64,000 bases of DNA from Niabella sp. GTDB taxonomy: Bacteria > Bacteroidota > Bacteroidia > Chitinophagales > Chitinophagaceae. A program made the translations under genes and the position numbers. The stretch covers positions 1 through 64,000 of the forward strand of contig NZ_JASLGT010000029.1 of the NCBI RefSeq assembly GCF_030150205.1, in the 5' to 3' direction. Of this stretch, positions 35,632-44,917 are shown in pieces. Numbering within the stretch: position 1 is the stretch's first letter; the number at the start of each line of letters is the position of its first letter. Under the pieces are notes generated by a model. It saw only the letters and a list, made by a program, of their open reading frames with translations, did not search any database and had not been told where the DNA came from.

Positions 35632-35976
35632 TTATTTAACAGAAGCAACCAGCGCCTTGAACGACTCAGGATTGTTCATCGCAAGATCCGCCAGAACTTT
35701 CCGGTCCAGATCAATTTGCTTTTCTTTCAGTTTGTTGATAAAAACAGAGTAAGTTAATCCTTCTTCACGAACAGCAGCGTTGATACGCGCGATCCATAAA
35801 GAACGGTAATCTCTTTTCTTTAATTTGCGACCCACATACATGTAGGTCATCCCTTTTTCTACAACGTTTTTGGCAACGGTAAATACATTTTTACGTTTGC
35901 CATAAAAGCCTTTGGCTTGTTTTAATATCTTTTTCCGGCGGGCTTTAGAAGCTGCTGAGTTTACTGAACGTGGCAT
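35632..35976 (-). CDS. rplT: 50S ribosomal protein L20
   Basis: A 114-residue, strongly basic protein beginning [19 protein letters not shown] and containing [20 protein letters not shown] and [21 protein letters not shown], the family signatures. L20 binds 23S rRNA early in large-subunit assembly. It follows rpmI on the same strand, 49 bp downstream. Confidence 0.97.
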   Translation of the reverse strand: MPRSVNSAASKARRKKILKQAKGFYGKRKNVFTVAKNVVEKGMTYMYVGRKLKKRDYRSLWIARINAAVREEGLTYSVFINKLKEKQIDLDRKVLADLAMNNPESFKALVASVK

Positions 35977-36025
35977 ATCTGAATAATTTTAATTGTAAAT
36001 AATAAAATAAAAATCAAGCAATCGC

Positions 36026-36223
36026 TTACTTTAAACGTAATAAGCGCTGTACAAAATTCATGTTGGATTTTGCAACAACACCGTCAATACGCATACCGCG
36101 TTTACGCTTGGTTGATTTTTTAGTCAGAATGTGACGTTTGAAACTTTTTTGGTGAGTGATCTTACCAGTAGCGGTTACTTTAAAACGCTTTTTTGCACTG
36201 GAATTCGTCTTTACTTTAGGCAT
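36026..36223 (-). CDS. rpmI: 50S ribosomal protein L35
   Basis: A 65-residue basic protein from the ATG at 36223: MPKVKTNSSAKKRFKVTATG, with KSTKRKRGMR and a C-terminal VQRLLRLK, as in L35. The frame stays open for a further 69 codons upstream, but that stretch is the 5' leader with a promoter, and the family starts at MPK. In most bacteria infC (translation initiation factor IF-3) precedes rpmI; it is absent here, and a plus-strand gene begins instead. Confidence 0.95.
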   Translation of the reverse strand: MPKVKTNSSAKKRFKVTATGKITHQKSFKRHILTKKSTKRKRGMRIDGVVAKSNMNFVQRLLRLK

Positions 36224-36329
36224 GATACCTTTATTTTGTTGTGACACCTTTGAGGTGTTGACGCCCGGGCGCCCCCCTTTTTGAACCTCTTCAGTAATGC
36301 TTCCGTTTTTTAAACGGGATGCAAAGGTA
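36224..36329 (-). promoter_or_regulatory. Promoter and structured leader of the rpmI-rplT operon
   Basis: TACCTTTG on the minus strand (36322-36329) begins a leader of about 95 nt. It can form three hairpins: CCGTTT/AAACGG, GGGCGCCC, and ACACCT/AGGTGT just before the start codon. Ribosomal-protein leaders are often bound by their own product (L20 does so elsewhere); whether this one is such a site is inference. Confidence 0.5.
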
Positions 36330-36462
36330 AGTAAATAATTGAAAAACTGCCTGTTTCTATGTGAAAATACGTGCTTCTTTCGGATCTTCATTAAAATTAT
36401 CATAAAATTGGGGGTATGAAGTGCCGCCAAATCCGGTACAAATGTTAATTTTCGCTTTTACT

Positions 36463-38874
36463 ATGATGATAAGATTAAAGCTTTCAGCCTTTTATAAAAA
36501 AATTTCGTTATTGGCGCTGGCCGTTCCGGGCCTGTTTATTTCCCTGCAGGCACAGGACATGATGAGCAAAATTGAACGGTTTGCCAGCGCTTTCACCCCC
36601 GAACGGACCTATATTCATTATGATAAGAGCAGTTATTCGCCAGGGGAAACGATCTGGTTTAAAGCATACCTGATGACCGAAGTGGTACCCGCAGAAGCCA
36701 GTAAAACCTTTTATATCGACTGGATCGATGATAAGGGCAAGATCCTGCAGCACACAACCGGACCGCTTGTAAATGGCATGACCAACGGTCAGTTTGATTT
36801 ACCTTCCGGCTACACCGGCAAATCCATCACCGTAAAAGCGTATACCAGCTGGATGCTGAATTTTGATTCAGCCTTCCTCTATACCAAAAAGATCCCGGTG
36901 GTAACGGATGCTCCGCCCGCAGGCAAGGCGGGTGCGGATCTGAAACCCACCCTTAGTTTTTTCCCGGAAGGCGGAGATGCCATCGCCGGGCTTTCAAACA
37001 AAATTGCGTTTAAAGCGGTCAATGCCTTTGGCGATCCTATAAAATTTTCCGGTGTTGTTGTAGATGGAACCGGAAAATTTGTAGACAGCCTCCGGAATAC
37101 CCACGATGGAATGGGTTATATCCTGCTCACCCCCAAACCCAATACCACCTATACGGCTAAATGGAAAGATGAAAAGAAAACAGAGTATACAACCCCACTC
37201 CCTGCCATCCGTCCTGAAGGGATCCTTTTAAAAGTGGCCCTGGCCCAGGGTAAGCGTAATTTTGAAATACAGGCTTCACCAGGTGCAGCCGCAGAAACAG
37301 ATAGTGTGCACATTATTGGTACCATGTACCAGCATGTGGTGTTCAGCATCAGCCGGGCCATTAAAGGCACGCCTGTAAATGGCAGCATTCCGCTGGAAAG
37401 CCTGCCCTATGGCATTTTAACGATCACCGTTTTTGACAAAAGCTGGAAGCCCCTTGCAGAGCGCATCACCTACGTAGATAACAACCGTGCCTATTCCTGG
37501 CCGGCCACTATGGAAGTAGAGCATTGGGGCCTCAGCCATCGCGGACGGAATGAGCTGGTCATTTCGCTGCCCGAAGCTGCTCCTGCCTCTCTTTCCGTTG
37601 CAGTTACAGATCTGGCTATCGGCGCAGACAGTAGCGAAAATATCCTTTCCGGACTGATGCTTACCGGTGAACTGAAAGGAAAGGTTAACAATCCCGCCTA
37701 TTATTTCAGGGACAGTTCACTGGCAACACAGCAAAAGCTGGACCTGGTAATGCTTACGAACGGCTGGCGCCGCTTTAACTGGAGCCAGCTGGTATCCGGC
37801 GCGCTACCGGCGATCCGGTACCCGCGGGACTCTACCTATATTTCTGTTTCGGGAAAGCTGGCCGGTATTATGCCCTCTTCAATTTCCCCCGCCTCCTCCA
37901 TTATTGTAATGATGAAGCAAAAAGATACAGACGGTAAGATGCTGATGATGCCGATTACAAAGGACGGACGTTTTAATGATCCCGCTGCCATCTTTTTTGA
38001 CACGGCAAGGGTTGCTTATAAAATACAGGATAAAACGCTCGACGGATCGATGGTGCAGTTCATGCCTGATAAACTACGTGTTCCCGACCCGGGTAATGCC
38101 TGGATGATCCCGTTTAAAGCAGATACGGCCGGCAGCGCCTATCACCTCAAAATGGCCTCCGCAGCAAACGCCATTGCAGAGAAAAATAAATATAAGGAGC
38201 TCGAAGCCGTTACTGTTGCTGCCAAAACCAAATCGCCGGTGCAGATCATGGATGACAAATACGCTTCCGGGTTATTTAAAGGCGATATGAACTCCATTCA
38301 AATGGACGTACTGAACGATCCCTTTGCCAAAAGTGCCCTGGATATATTCACCTATCTCCAGGGAAAGGTAGCCGGACTTCAGATCAGCGGCAGCGGTTCC
38401 AATGCATCGTTAAGCTGGAGAGGCGGCGCGCCCCAGATCTATATTGACGAAATGCCGGCAGATGTGAGCTTTGCCTCCTCTATCAATGTGAGCGATATTG
38501 CCTACATCAAGGCTTTCCGTCCGCCATTTATGGGTGGTACAAATGGAGCCAACGGCGCTATCGCCATTTATACACGAAGAGGCGATGATGTAAAACCAGA
38601 GCCGGGTAAGGGGCTGTCGGCAAGCCGTATTGAAGGCTATACCGTCATCAGGGAATTTTATACCCCAAAATATTACAGTCAGTTTGTGTCTCCGGATGCA
38701 GACAAGGATGTGCGCACAACCATCTACTGGAACCCCAATGTAGTGGTTGATCCCAAAAAGAAGCAGGTCCTGATCTCATTTTACAATAACGATGTGAGCG
38801 ATGCGTTCCGGGTAGTGATCCAGGGTATGACACTGGACGGCAAACTGATTCACCACGAAGAGAATATGGAATAA
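36463..38874 (+). CDS. Envelope protein with MG2-like domains and a C-terminal TonB plug-like domain
   Basis: An 803-residue exported protein starting at the ATG at 36463 (signal ending LFISLQAQD); GTG at 36421 and ATG at 36442 are alternative in-frame starts. Residues 40-140 read RTYIHYDKSSYSPGETIWFKAY, the opening of alpha-2-macroglobulin MG2-type domains in Bacteroidota envelope proteins. Near the C-terminus, FTYLQGKVAGLQISGSGSNA, then FMGGTNGANGAIAIYTRRG closely match a TonB-dependent receptor plug, yet no beta-barrel follows. Such receptor-like proteins are widespread in the phylum and their job is unknown. It diverges from the rpmI operon. Confidence 0.75.
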   Translation: MMIRLKLSAFYKKISLLALAVPGLFISLQAQDMMSKIERFASAFTPERTYIHYDKSSYSPGETIWFKAYLMTEVVPAEASKTFYIDWIDDKGKILQHTTGPLVNGMTNGQFDLPSGYTGKSITVKAYTSWMLNFDSAFLYTKKIPVVTDAPPAGKAGADLKPTLSFFPEGGDAIAGLSNKIAFKAVNAFGDPIKFSGVVVDGTGKFVDSLRNTHDGMGYILLTPKPNTTYTAKWKDEKKTEYTTPLPAIRPEGILLKVALAQGKRNFEIQASPGAAAETDSVHIIGTMYQHVVFSISRAIKGTPVNGSIPLESLPYGILTITVFDKSWKPLAERITYVDNNRAYSWPATMEVEHWGLSHRGRNELVISLPEAAPASLSVAVTDLAIGADSSENILSGLMLTGELKGKVNNPAYYFRDSSLATQQKLDLVMLTNGWRRFNWSQLVSGALPAIRYPRDSTYISVSGKLAGIMPSSISPASSIIVMMKQKDTDGKMLMMPITKDGRFNDPAAIFFDTARVAYKIQDKTLDGSMVQFMPDKLRVPDPGNAWMIPFKADTAGSAYHLKMASAANAIAEKNKYKELEAVTVAAKTKSPVQIMDDKYASGLFKGDMNSIQMDVLNDPFAKSALDIFTYLQGKVAGLQISGSGSNASLSWRGGAPQIYIDEMPADVSFASSINVSDIAYIKAFRPPFMGGTNGANGAIAIYTRRGDDVKPEPGKGLSASRIEGYTVIREFYTPKYYSQFVSPDADKDVRTTIYWNPNVVVDPKKKQVLISFYNNDVSDAFRVVIQGMTLDGKLIHHEENME

Positions 38875-38940
38875 TACACGCTTTTTCTGAAGGCAGAAAG
38901 CATCCGTTAATGCGTATATATCCTTTCCGGAAAGAAAGGG

Positions 38941-38948
38941 TATATTTG
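38941..38948 (+). promoter_or_regulatory. -7 element of the DUF3575-like gene
   Basis: TATATTTG matches TAnnTTTG. The ATG at 39041 is 92 bp downstream; an ATG at 39002 would shorten the leader. Confidence 0.45.
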
Positions 38949-39040
38949 TATGAACCCGTTTATACATAACGGGCAACAGGCAGTTTTTAAACAGCCGGTA
39001 TATGCCGGCCAAAAACGACCTGTTTAAAAAGTTGAAGACT

Positions 39041-39799
39041 ATGAACTCCAGACTACTGTATGCCTTTCTTTTCTTTGCGCTGTTACCAGGGTACACAGTT
39101 GCGCAGCAGGAAACCATACCGCATCCGCGGTTAAATATTATTAAAACAAATCTTACTTCCATCCCCCTTAAGAACTATGCCTTACAATATGAGCGCATTC
39201 TTGGAAAACGTCTTTCCATAGCAGTTTCCGGCAGGGTAATGCCTTCCGGCAGGCTTCCGTTAAAACAGCTGCTGTTATCCAATATTGGTGAGAACCAGGT
39301 CACAAAGGACCTGATCGAAAAAATACATGTAGCCAATTGGGCCATTACCCCGGAACTGCGGTTTTATCCCGGGAAAAAAGGCTATGGGCAGGGATTATAT
39401 TTAGCGGTATTTTACCGCCATGCTCAATTCTCATCCAGTGATCTTATGATCCGTTATGCAGATTATGGCGGCACGGATGGCACGGTTCTGTTATCCGGGA
39501 AGCTGACCGGCGATACAGGCGGACTGCTGCTGGGTTTACAAAAGACACTGGGTAAAACCCTTTGCCTCGATCTTTGGTTGCTGGGCCCTCATGTGGGTGC
39601 AGGCCGGGGCAATTTTACGGGAACACCCGACCGGCCGCTGACGGAAAGCGAACAGGATGAACTGCGCCGGGCACTGGAAGACATTCAAATAGCGCATGTT
39701 CGTTCATCAGCAACGGTAGATGCCCGTTTTGCCCGTTTAAAGCTTAACGGACTTTGGGGTGGTGTTCGTGCAGGAATATCCCTGGGGGTACGGTTCTAG
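39041..39799 (+). CDS. DUF3575-like outer-membrane protein
   Basis: A 252-residue protein starting MNSRLLYAFLFFALLPGYTVAQQ (signal peptide). The mature segment RLNIIKTNLTSIPLKNYALQYERILGKRLSIAVSGR is typical of DUF3575 barrels, and strands such as WAITPELRFYPGKKGYGQGLYLAVFY and WGGVRAGISLGVRF close a small outer-membrane barrel with a C-terminal phenylalanine. The ATG at 39041 is preferred over 39002, which would put 13 charged residues before the signal. Function unknown. Confidence 0.7.
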   Translation: MNSRLLYAFLFFALLPGYTVAQQETIPHPRLNIIKTNLTSIPLKNYALQYERILGKRLSIAVSGRVMPSGRLPLKQLLLSNIGENQVTKDLIEKIHVANWAITPELRFYPGKKGYGQGLYLAVFYRHAQFSSSDLMIRYADYGGTDGTVLLSGKLTGDTGGLLLGLQKTLGKTLCLDLWLLGPHVGAGRGNFTGTPDRPLTESEQDELRRALEDIQIAHVRSSATVDARFARLKLNGLWGGVRAGISLGVRF

Positions 39800-40010
39800 A
39801 AAGGTTGTATTAAAAATCGACTGATTGCACATGATCGTTCTGAGTAACTATTTAAGCTGCAAAATCAGCCGGGCGTTCGGATGAAATGATGACAATCACT
39901 CCGGCCGTCATTCTGTCCGCCGCGGTTGACGGCATAACTAAAAATTTAATTGATTTCTCATGCATAGGGTGATCTGTCATTGGCAATTTTGGCCGCATTA
40001 CTTATAAAAA

Positions 40011-40042
40011 CAAAAAAATCAGCCCCGGAAACGGGGCCGATT
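40011..40042 (-). terminator. Terminator after the DUF6600-like gene
   Basis: Minus strand: AATCGGCCCCG, loop TTTC, CGGGGCTGATT, then TTTTTTTG. Stem 11 bp with one mismatch, about 40 bp beyond the stop. Confidence 0.85.
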
Positions 40043-40081
40043 CATACACTTTAAATTATGAAAAACTAAACCTTACCCATC

Positions 40082-41722
40082 TTAAAATCTTCTTCCGTTT
40101 TCTGAACGGCCTCTGCCACCACCATCGCCTCCACGGGAACCGCCATCTCTGGAATAGCCACCGGCATCACTTCTCTGTGGCGCGCTTCTTTGAACCTGAA
40201 CCTCCCGGCTGCGGGCTGCTTCCTGCCGCTGAGCACTTTCCTGGCTGCGGCGCGCTTCCATCTGCTGATTCCGTTGTTGCTGCATACGCTGGGCATTATC
40301 CTGGTTGCGGCGCGCTTCCATTTGCTGATCACGTTGCTGGCGCATTTGCTCCATCCGCTGAGCGTTGTCCTGGTTGCGACGTGCTTCCATCTGCTGGTCA
40401 CGCTGCTGACGCATTTGCTCCATCCGCTGAGCGTTGTCCTGGTTGCGACGCGCGTCCATCTGTTGATCACGCTGCTGGCGCATTTGCTCCATCCGCTGAG
40501 CGTTGTCCTGGTTGCGACGTGCTTCCATTTGTTGATCACGCTGCTGGCGCATCTGTTCCATCCGCTGAGCGTTATCCTGGCTGCTACGTGCGTCCATCTG
40601 CTGATCGCGTTGCTGACGCATCTGCTGTCCCCTTTGCTGACCTGTGGCATCATTGCCCCGGGCATTTTCAATACCTCCCCGGCGCTGCCGGATGGCATCA
40701 TTTTGTCCTCCAACCGGGTTATTATCCGTACCCCGGTTATCCTGTACACGTCCGTCCATTTGGCCATTGCCACGGGTTCTGCCGATATTGTTCCGGTCAT
40801 CTCTCCGATCCATACCGGTATTGTTATTTCCATAACGGCCTCCGTTTACATCCCCTCTTCTTCCGGCTTCTACATTACCCCGGTTGCTGTTGCCGCGGTC
40901 ACCTCTTGTAGCGTTCCGGTCATATTCCTGCACATTTCTGGGGGCATACCGGGAATTGTCATTACCCCGCTGCACGGAAGGACGGTAAACAGAAACCTCG
41001 TTCCGGCCAACTGATGCCCTTCCGGGACGGTTTGCATCCCGTACGCGCACCGGTTGAATACGGCCGGCGTACCGTTCTACATCCGCACGGCGCGGTCCGT
41101 TGGTGTAGTAGCCACCACCACCTCTGCGGGAGTTCCGGCCGCCATAGTTATTAATGATCGTAGTATTATTGATTATAGTAACATTATTCCGGTATGGATA
41201 GTAGTACCTGTTGATATAACGGGAGCCCATATACCTGCAAGGGGCAAACGTCCAGTAATCATACGGAGGGTTGTAGTTCCCAAATCCAATGCTGATGCTG
41301 ATACCGGGACGCAACGGAGCCCATCCGTAATAATCGCCGCCACCTCTCCAGGCTACCCATCCGGGTGACCATTCATAGCCCGGCACCCAGAGCCATCCGT
41401 AAAGAGGATCATAAAACCAGCGCCCGTAGTGGAATGGCGCCCAGCCCCAGTCGTAGTCCGATGCCCACATCCAGTCGTCATTATCTGAATAGATCCAGCT
41501 TCCGTTTGTTGAGTAGGGACGAAAATCCGAACCCACTCTCGGACGCCAGGTATACCCGTAGTCTGGATAATCGATCCATTCCCCGTAAGGGCTCAGTTCG
41601 TCATAGAAGGTCTGGAAATTGATGCTCACCCCAACTCTTGGCTGGGCGGCAGCCTTCTGAGAAACAGACAAAGCCAGCACCAGGAATAAACCAACGCTCC
41701 ATGTGGTAATAAGTCGTTTCAT
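40082..41722 (-). CDS. Secreted DUF6600-like protein with tandem Q/R-rich repeats
   Basis: A 546-residue secreted protein. After the signal peptide (LFLVLALSVSQKAAAQ) residues 30-170 are rich in Trp, Tyr and Gly with repeated W-x-Y/P patterns (YGEWIDYPDYGYTW, WAPFHYGRWFYDPLYGWLWVPGYEW), characteristic of DUF6600 proteins. From 190 on it is a low-complexity Asn/Arg/Gly region. Residues about 365-480 contain a 23-residue repeat (QDNAQRMEQMRQQRDQQME and ARRN) in about five copies, predicted as a charged coiled coil. It may be a surface or matrix protein; function unknown. The repeat would allow length variation by slippage. Confidence 0.75.
   Translation of the reverse strand: MKRLITTWSVGLFLVLALSVSQKAAAQPRVGVSINFQTFYDELSPYGEWIDYPDYGYTWRPRVGSDFRPYSTNGSWIYSDNDDWMWASDYDWGWAPFHYGRWFYDPLYGWLWVPGYEWSPGWVAWRGGGDYYGWAPLRPGISISIGFGNYNPPYDYWTFAPCRYMGSRYINRYYYPYRNNVTIINNTTIINNYGGRNSRRGGGGYYTNGPRRADVERYAGRIQPVRVRDANRPGRASVGRNEVSVYRPSVQRGNDNSRYAPRNVQEYDRNATRGDRGNSNRGNVEAGRRGDVNGGRYGNNNTGMDRRDDRNNIGRTRGNGQMDGRVQDNRGTDNNPVGGQNDAIRQRRGGIENARGNDATGQQRGQQMRQQRDQQMDARSSQDNAQRMEQMRQQRDQQMEARRNQDNAQRMEQMRQQRDQQMDARRNQDNAQRMEQMRQQRDQQMEARRNQDNAQRMEQMRQQRDQQMEARRNQDNAQRMQQQRNQQMEARRSQESAQRQEAARSREVQVQRSAPQRSDAGGYSRDGGSRGGDGGGRGRSENGRRF
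40282..40626. repeat. Coding minisatellite, 69-bp units
   Basis: The marker CCATCCGCTGAGCGTT recurs at 40351, 40420, 40489 and 40558, exactly 69 bp apart, with a more diverged unit on the left. The unit keeps the reading frame (23 codons). Confidence 0.85.
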
Positions 41723-43054
41723 GTTTAAAAATTATTTTATTTTGAGTTAAAATTGTTACCCGAGGCCGCTGGCATTTTAGTGCATTTGCGCGCTCTTATT
41801 TTATAGACGGTAATTTATTGCTGAAGTTGTCAAACACCCAAACAACAAACAATACTTAAGAAAAATTTAAGCAAAAATCCTTAACATTTCTGAAAAGGAG
41901 GAAATAATTTCAATTAAAGGCCAGCACTAGCTTTCAGTTTTCAGTTTTCAGCTTTCAGATGATTCCGTTCGTGATATGCAGATCCGTTATTCAATGCTAT
42001 CCCTCAATAGAGGTGTGATCACAGGAACGCCACAGCTGAAGGCTAAAGGCTAAAAGCTGAATGCTTATCACACTAGCTATCAGTCATCAGCAATCAGTTT
42101 TCAGTTTTCAGATGATCCCGTCCGGGATAAACAGATCTTTTAATTCAATGTGGTTCCTCAAAAAGTTTATCATCCCTGAACAGGGACGCCACAGCTGAAG
42201 GCTGAAAGCTAAGAGCTGAACGCTCATCACACTAGCTATCAGTCATCAGCAATCAGTTTTCAGTTTTCAGATGATCCGGGCGAGATAAGCAGATCGTTTA
42301 TTCAATGCGAATCCTCAAAAGGTTTATCATCCCTGAACAGGAACGACACAGCTGAAGGCTAAAAGCTGAACGCTTATCACACTAGCTATCAGTCATCAGC
42401 AATCAGTTTTCAGTTTTCAGATGATCCTGGCGGGATAAACAGATCGTTTATTCAATGCGATTCCTCAAAAGGTTTATCATCCCTGAACAGGAACAGACAC
42501 ATTGAAGGCTAAAGGCTAAAAGCTGAATGCTTATCACACTAGCTATCAGTCATCAGCAATCAGTTTTCAGTTTTCAGATGATCCCGGGCGGAATAAACAG
42601 ATCTTTTATTCAATGCGGATCCTCAAAAGGTTTGTCATCCCTGAACAGGGACGCCACAGCTGAAGGCTAAAAGCTGAATGCTTATCACACTAGCTATCAG
42701 TCATCAGCCATCAGTTTTCAGATGATCCGGGCGGGATAAACAGATCGTTTATTCAATGCGGTTCCTCAAAAGGTTTGTCATCCCTGAACAGGAACGACAC
42801 AGCTGAAGGCGGAACGCTTATCACACTAGCTATCAGTCATCAGCAATCAGTTTTCAGTTTTCAGATGATCCGGGCGGGATAAACAGATCTTTTATTCAAT
42901 GCAGATCCTCAAAAGGTTTATCATTTCCCGAACAGGAGAAGCCACAACTGATAACTGAACACTGATAACTGAGCACTGAAAACTGATAACTAAACGCTAA
43001 AGGCTGACCACTGAAAACTTCCAAGGTCTTAACTTTGCATTTAAACCGTTTTTA
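41723..43054 (+). repeat. Array of seven ~150-bp repeat units (first array)
   Basis: Units start with ACTAGCTATCAG-type sequence (first one ACTAGCTTTCAG) at 41926, 42072, 42231, 42381, 42538, 42689 and 42825, i.e. 136-159 bp apart, and end near 43015. Each has a left arm of 7-bp steps (ATCAGTC, ATCAGCA, ATCAGTT, TTCAGTT), a core (GATGATCC, GGCGGGATAAACAGATC, TTTATTCAATGCG, AAAAGGTTTATCATCCCTGA), and a right arm made of the complement (CTGAAGGCT, CTGAAAGCTGA). The arms could pair into a long stem. 41723-41925 is plain AT-rich sequence. No gene is seen here. Confidence 0.88.
43030..43037 (+). promoter_or_regulatory. -7 element of the J-domain gene
   Basis: TAACTTTG fits TAnnTTTG and lies 17 bp before the TTG start at 43055, immediately after the repeat array. 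Confidence 0.5.
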
Positions 43055-43693
43055 TTGAAGGATTATTATCAGATACTGGGCCTTACACCTTCCGCTTCCA
43101 TTGGTGAGATAAAAATGGCGTACCGCAAACTGGCGCACCTTTATCATCCTGATAAAAATCCATCGGATACCTATGCCGAAGCCCGGTTTAGCCTGATAAA
43201 GGAAGCTTATGACACACTTACCCGGTCTGATCTGAAAGAACAATACCTGCAGGAACGCTGGCTTAGCCAAACCATGGGCAACCGCATGGAGCCGGTCGTT
43301 AACACCCCTCCGCAGGTACTGCAGGCGCTGCTAAACGCCCATCAGCAATTGATTCATTATGATGAATACCGGGTCGACAAAAAAGGATTGTATCATACCC
43401 TGGAGTCACTCATTGCCGATTCCCGGATCGATATCCTGAATCATTTTAATGAGGAGCCGGTCAATAAGGAAGTGATCCGGTGGATGGCCGATAGCCTTTC
43501 TTTATTATACCCGGAAGACCAGCTGCGGATACTGAACCAGTTAAAGCGGATCCATGCACCTGCAAACAGCCGGAACCTCATTGAAAAGAAAGAACAAACT
43601 ACCCGGCAGATGATCCGTTTGAACCGGTATAAGCCCTTTTTGATTTTAGGTTTAATTATCCTACTTTGCATGATCATCGCATATTCTTTATAA
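43055..43693 (+). CDS. Membrane-anchored J-domain protein
   Basis: A 212-residue protein starting at a TTG codon, placed there because the J domain begins at once: KDYYQILGLTPSASIGEIKMAYRKLAHLYHPDKNPSD, with the diagnostic HPD. It should stimulate the ATPase of DnaK. The middle 100 residues are charged and specific to the protein, and the C-terminus is one membrane helix (FLILGLIILLCMIIAYSL), so it probably recruits DnaK to the inner membrane. It is followed 33 bp later by a rhomboid protease gene; both are enclosed by repeat arrays. Confidence 0.88.
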   Translation: MKDYYQILGLTPSASIGEIKMAYRKLAHLYHPDKNPSDTYAEARFSLIKEAYDTLTRSDLKEQYLQERWLSQTMGNRMEPVVNTPPQVLQALLNAHQQLIHYDEYRVDKKGLYHTLESLIADSRIDILNHFNEEPVNKEVIRWMADSLSLLYPEDQLRILNQLKRIHAPANSRNLIEKKEQTTRQMIRLNRYKPFLILGLIILLCMIIAYSL

Positions 43694-43726
43694 CAAGCCA
43701 TTGGTTAACTTTAAACTTTATCCGCT

Positions 43727-44428
43727 ATGATGCCGATCGGAGATGATAATACCGGGCGCACCCTTACCCCCTATGTGAATTACCTGCTCATTGCGCTTAA
43801 TATTTTTGTTTTTGTTTACTACCAGCGGTTTGGTACCAATATTGATTTTTTGCTGAGTTACGCCGCAGTACCGGGAGAGCTGCTTACCGGAACGGATATT
43901 GTAGGAACCAATGGACTGGGGCCCAGCCCTTCCCCTGTTTACATTACCGTTTTTACTTCCATGTTTATGCATGGGAGCATCGGCCATATTTTTGGCAATA
44001 TGTTGTACCTGTCAATTTTTGGCGACAATATTGAAAATGCCATGGGGCATTTCCGGTACCTGGTCTTTTACCTTTTATGTGGTGTGCTGGCTTCATTGGC
44101 CCATGTACTGATGTCGGCGGTATTAGGAGATGGCTTATTGGTTCCCAGCCTGGGCGCCTCCGGTGCCATTTCCGGCATACTGGGAGCCTACCTTATTCTA
44201 TTTCCCCGCAACCGGATACGCATCTGGGCCCTGCTCTTTACATTCCGGGTACCCGCGATCATCACTCTTGGTTTATGGATCGCCATGCAGATCGTTAGTC
44301 AGGTAAATACGATCGGCGGCCGGGAGCAGTCGGGCGTTGCCTATTCTGCGCATATTGGTGGCTTTTTAGCGGGGATGTTACTGGTTGGCTTGTTTGTGAA
44401 GAAGCAGCCGGTTTCAAGAGGATTTTAG
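43727..44428 (+). CDS. Rhomboid-family intramembrane serine protease
   Basis: A 233-residue protein with six predicted membrane helices. Catalytic dyad: Ser145 in LGASGAISGILG and His209 in YSAHIGGFLAG. The MHGSIGHIFGNMLYL segment in helix 2 supplies the conserved HxxxN-type oxyanion residues (His88, Asn91). Rhomboids cut membrane proteins within their helices. The preceding J-domain protein is also membrane-bound, so the two may act in membrane protein quality control (inference). Confidence 0.92.
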   Translation: MMPIGDDNTGRTLTPYVNYLLIALNIFVFVYYQRFGTNIDFLLSYAAVPGELLTGTDIVGTNGLGPSPSPVYITVFTSMFMHGSIGHIFGNMLYLSIFGDNIENAMGHFRYLVFYLLCGVLASLAHVLMSAVLGDGLLVPSLGASGAISGILGAYLILFPRNRIRIWALLFTFRVPAIITLGLWIAMQIVSQVNTIGGREQSGVAYSAHIGGFLAGMLLVGLFVKKQPVSRGF

Positions 44429-44917
44429 ATAGCTATCAGTTATCAGTTATCAGTTATCAGAATGATCCGTTCGGATAAGCAGATCTTTTATTCATTGCTA
44501 ATCTTCAACTGATTTATCATCCCCGAACATGAACGCTACAACTGATAACTGAAGACTGAGCACTGAAAACTGATCGCTCTCATACTAGCTATCAGTCATC
44601 AGCTATCAGTTATCAGAATGATCCGTTCGGAACAAGCAGGTCCTTTTTCTAATGCGAATCCTCATTGATTTATCACACCCGAACAGGAACGCCACAGCTG
44701 AAGGCTGAAAGCTAAAAGCTAAGTGCTCATCATACTAGCTATCAGTCATCAGCTATCAGTTTTCAGATGATTACGGACGGATAAGCAGATCTTTTATTCA
44801 TTGCTAATCTTCAACTGATTTATCATCCCCGAACATGAACGCTACAACTGATAACTGAAAACTGATAACTGATAACTGATAACTGATAACTGAACTCTGA
44901 AATCTGACTCCCGACTG
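44429..44917 (+). repeat. Array of three ~150-bp repeat units (second array)
   Basis: Units start at about 44431, 44584 and 44734, with the same left arm (TATCAGTTATCAG), a related core (GATCCGTTCGGATAAGCAGAT, TTTATTCATTGCTAATC, CAACTGATTTATCATCCCCGA) and right arm (CTGATAACTGAAAACTGATA) as the first array. The core differs from array one at the same positions in all three units, so this set has evolved together. No gene is seen. Confidence 0.85.

Noticed and set aside
40177..41014. Long open frames of 244-274 codons opposite the DUF6600-like gene
   Set aside because: They are produced by the repetitive, Arg/Gln-rich codons of the real gene; the protein is low-complexity and has no start context.
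41926..43015. Repeat array considered as a CRISPR
   Set aside because: Units are about 150 bp with the whole unit conserved; there are no short identical repeats with unique spacers and no cas genes.
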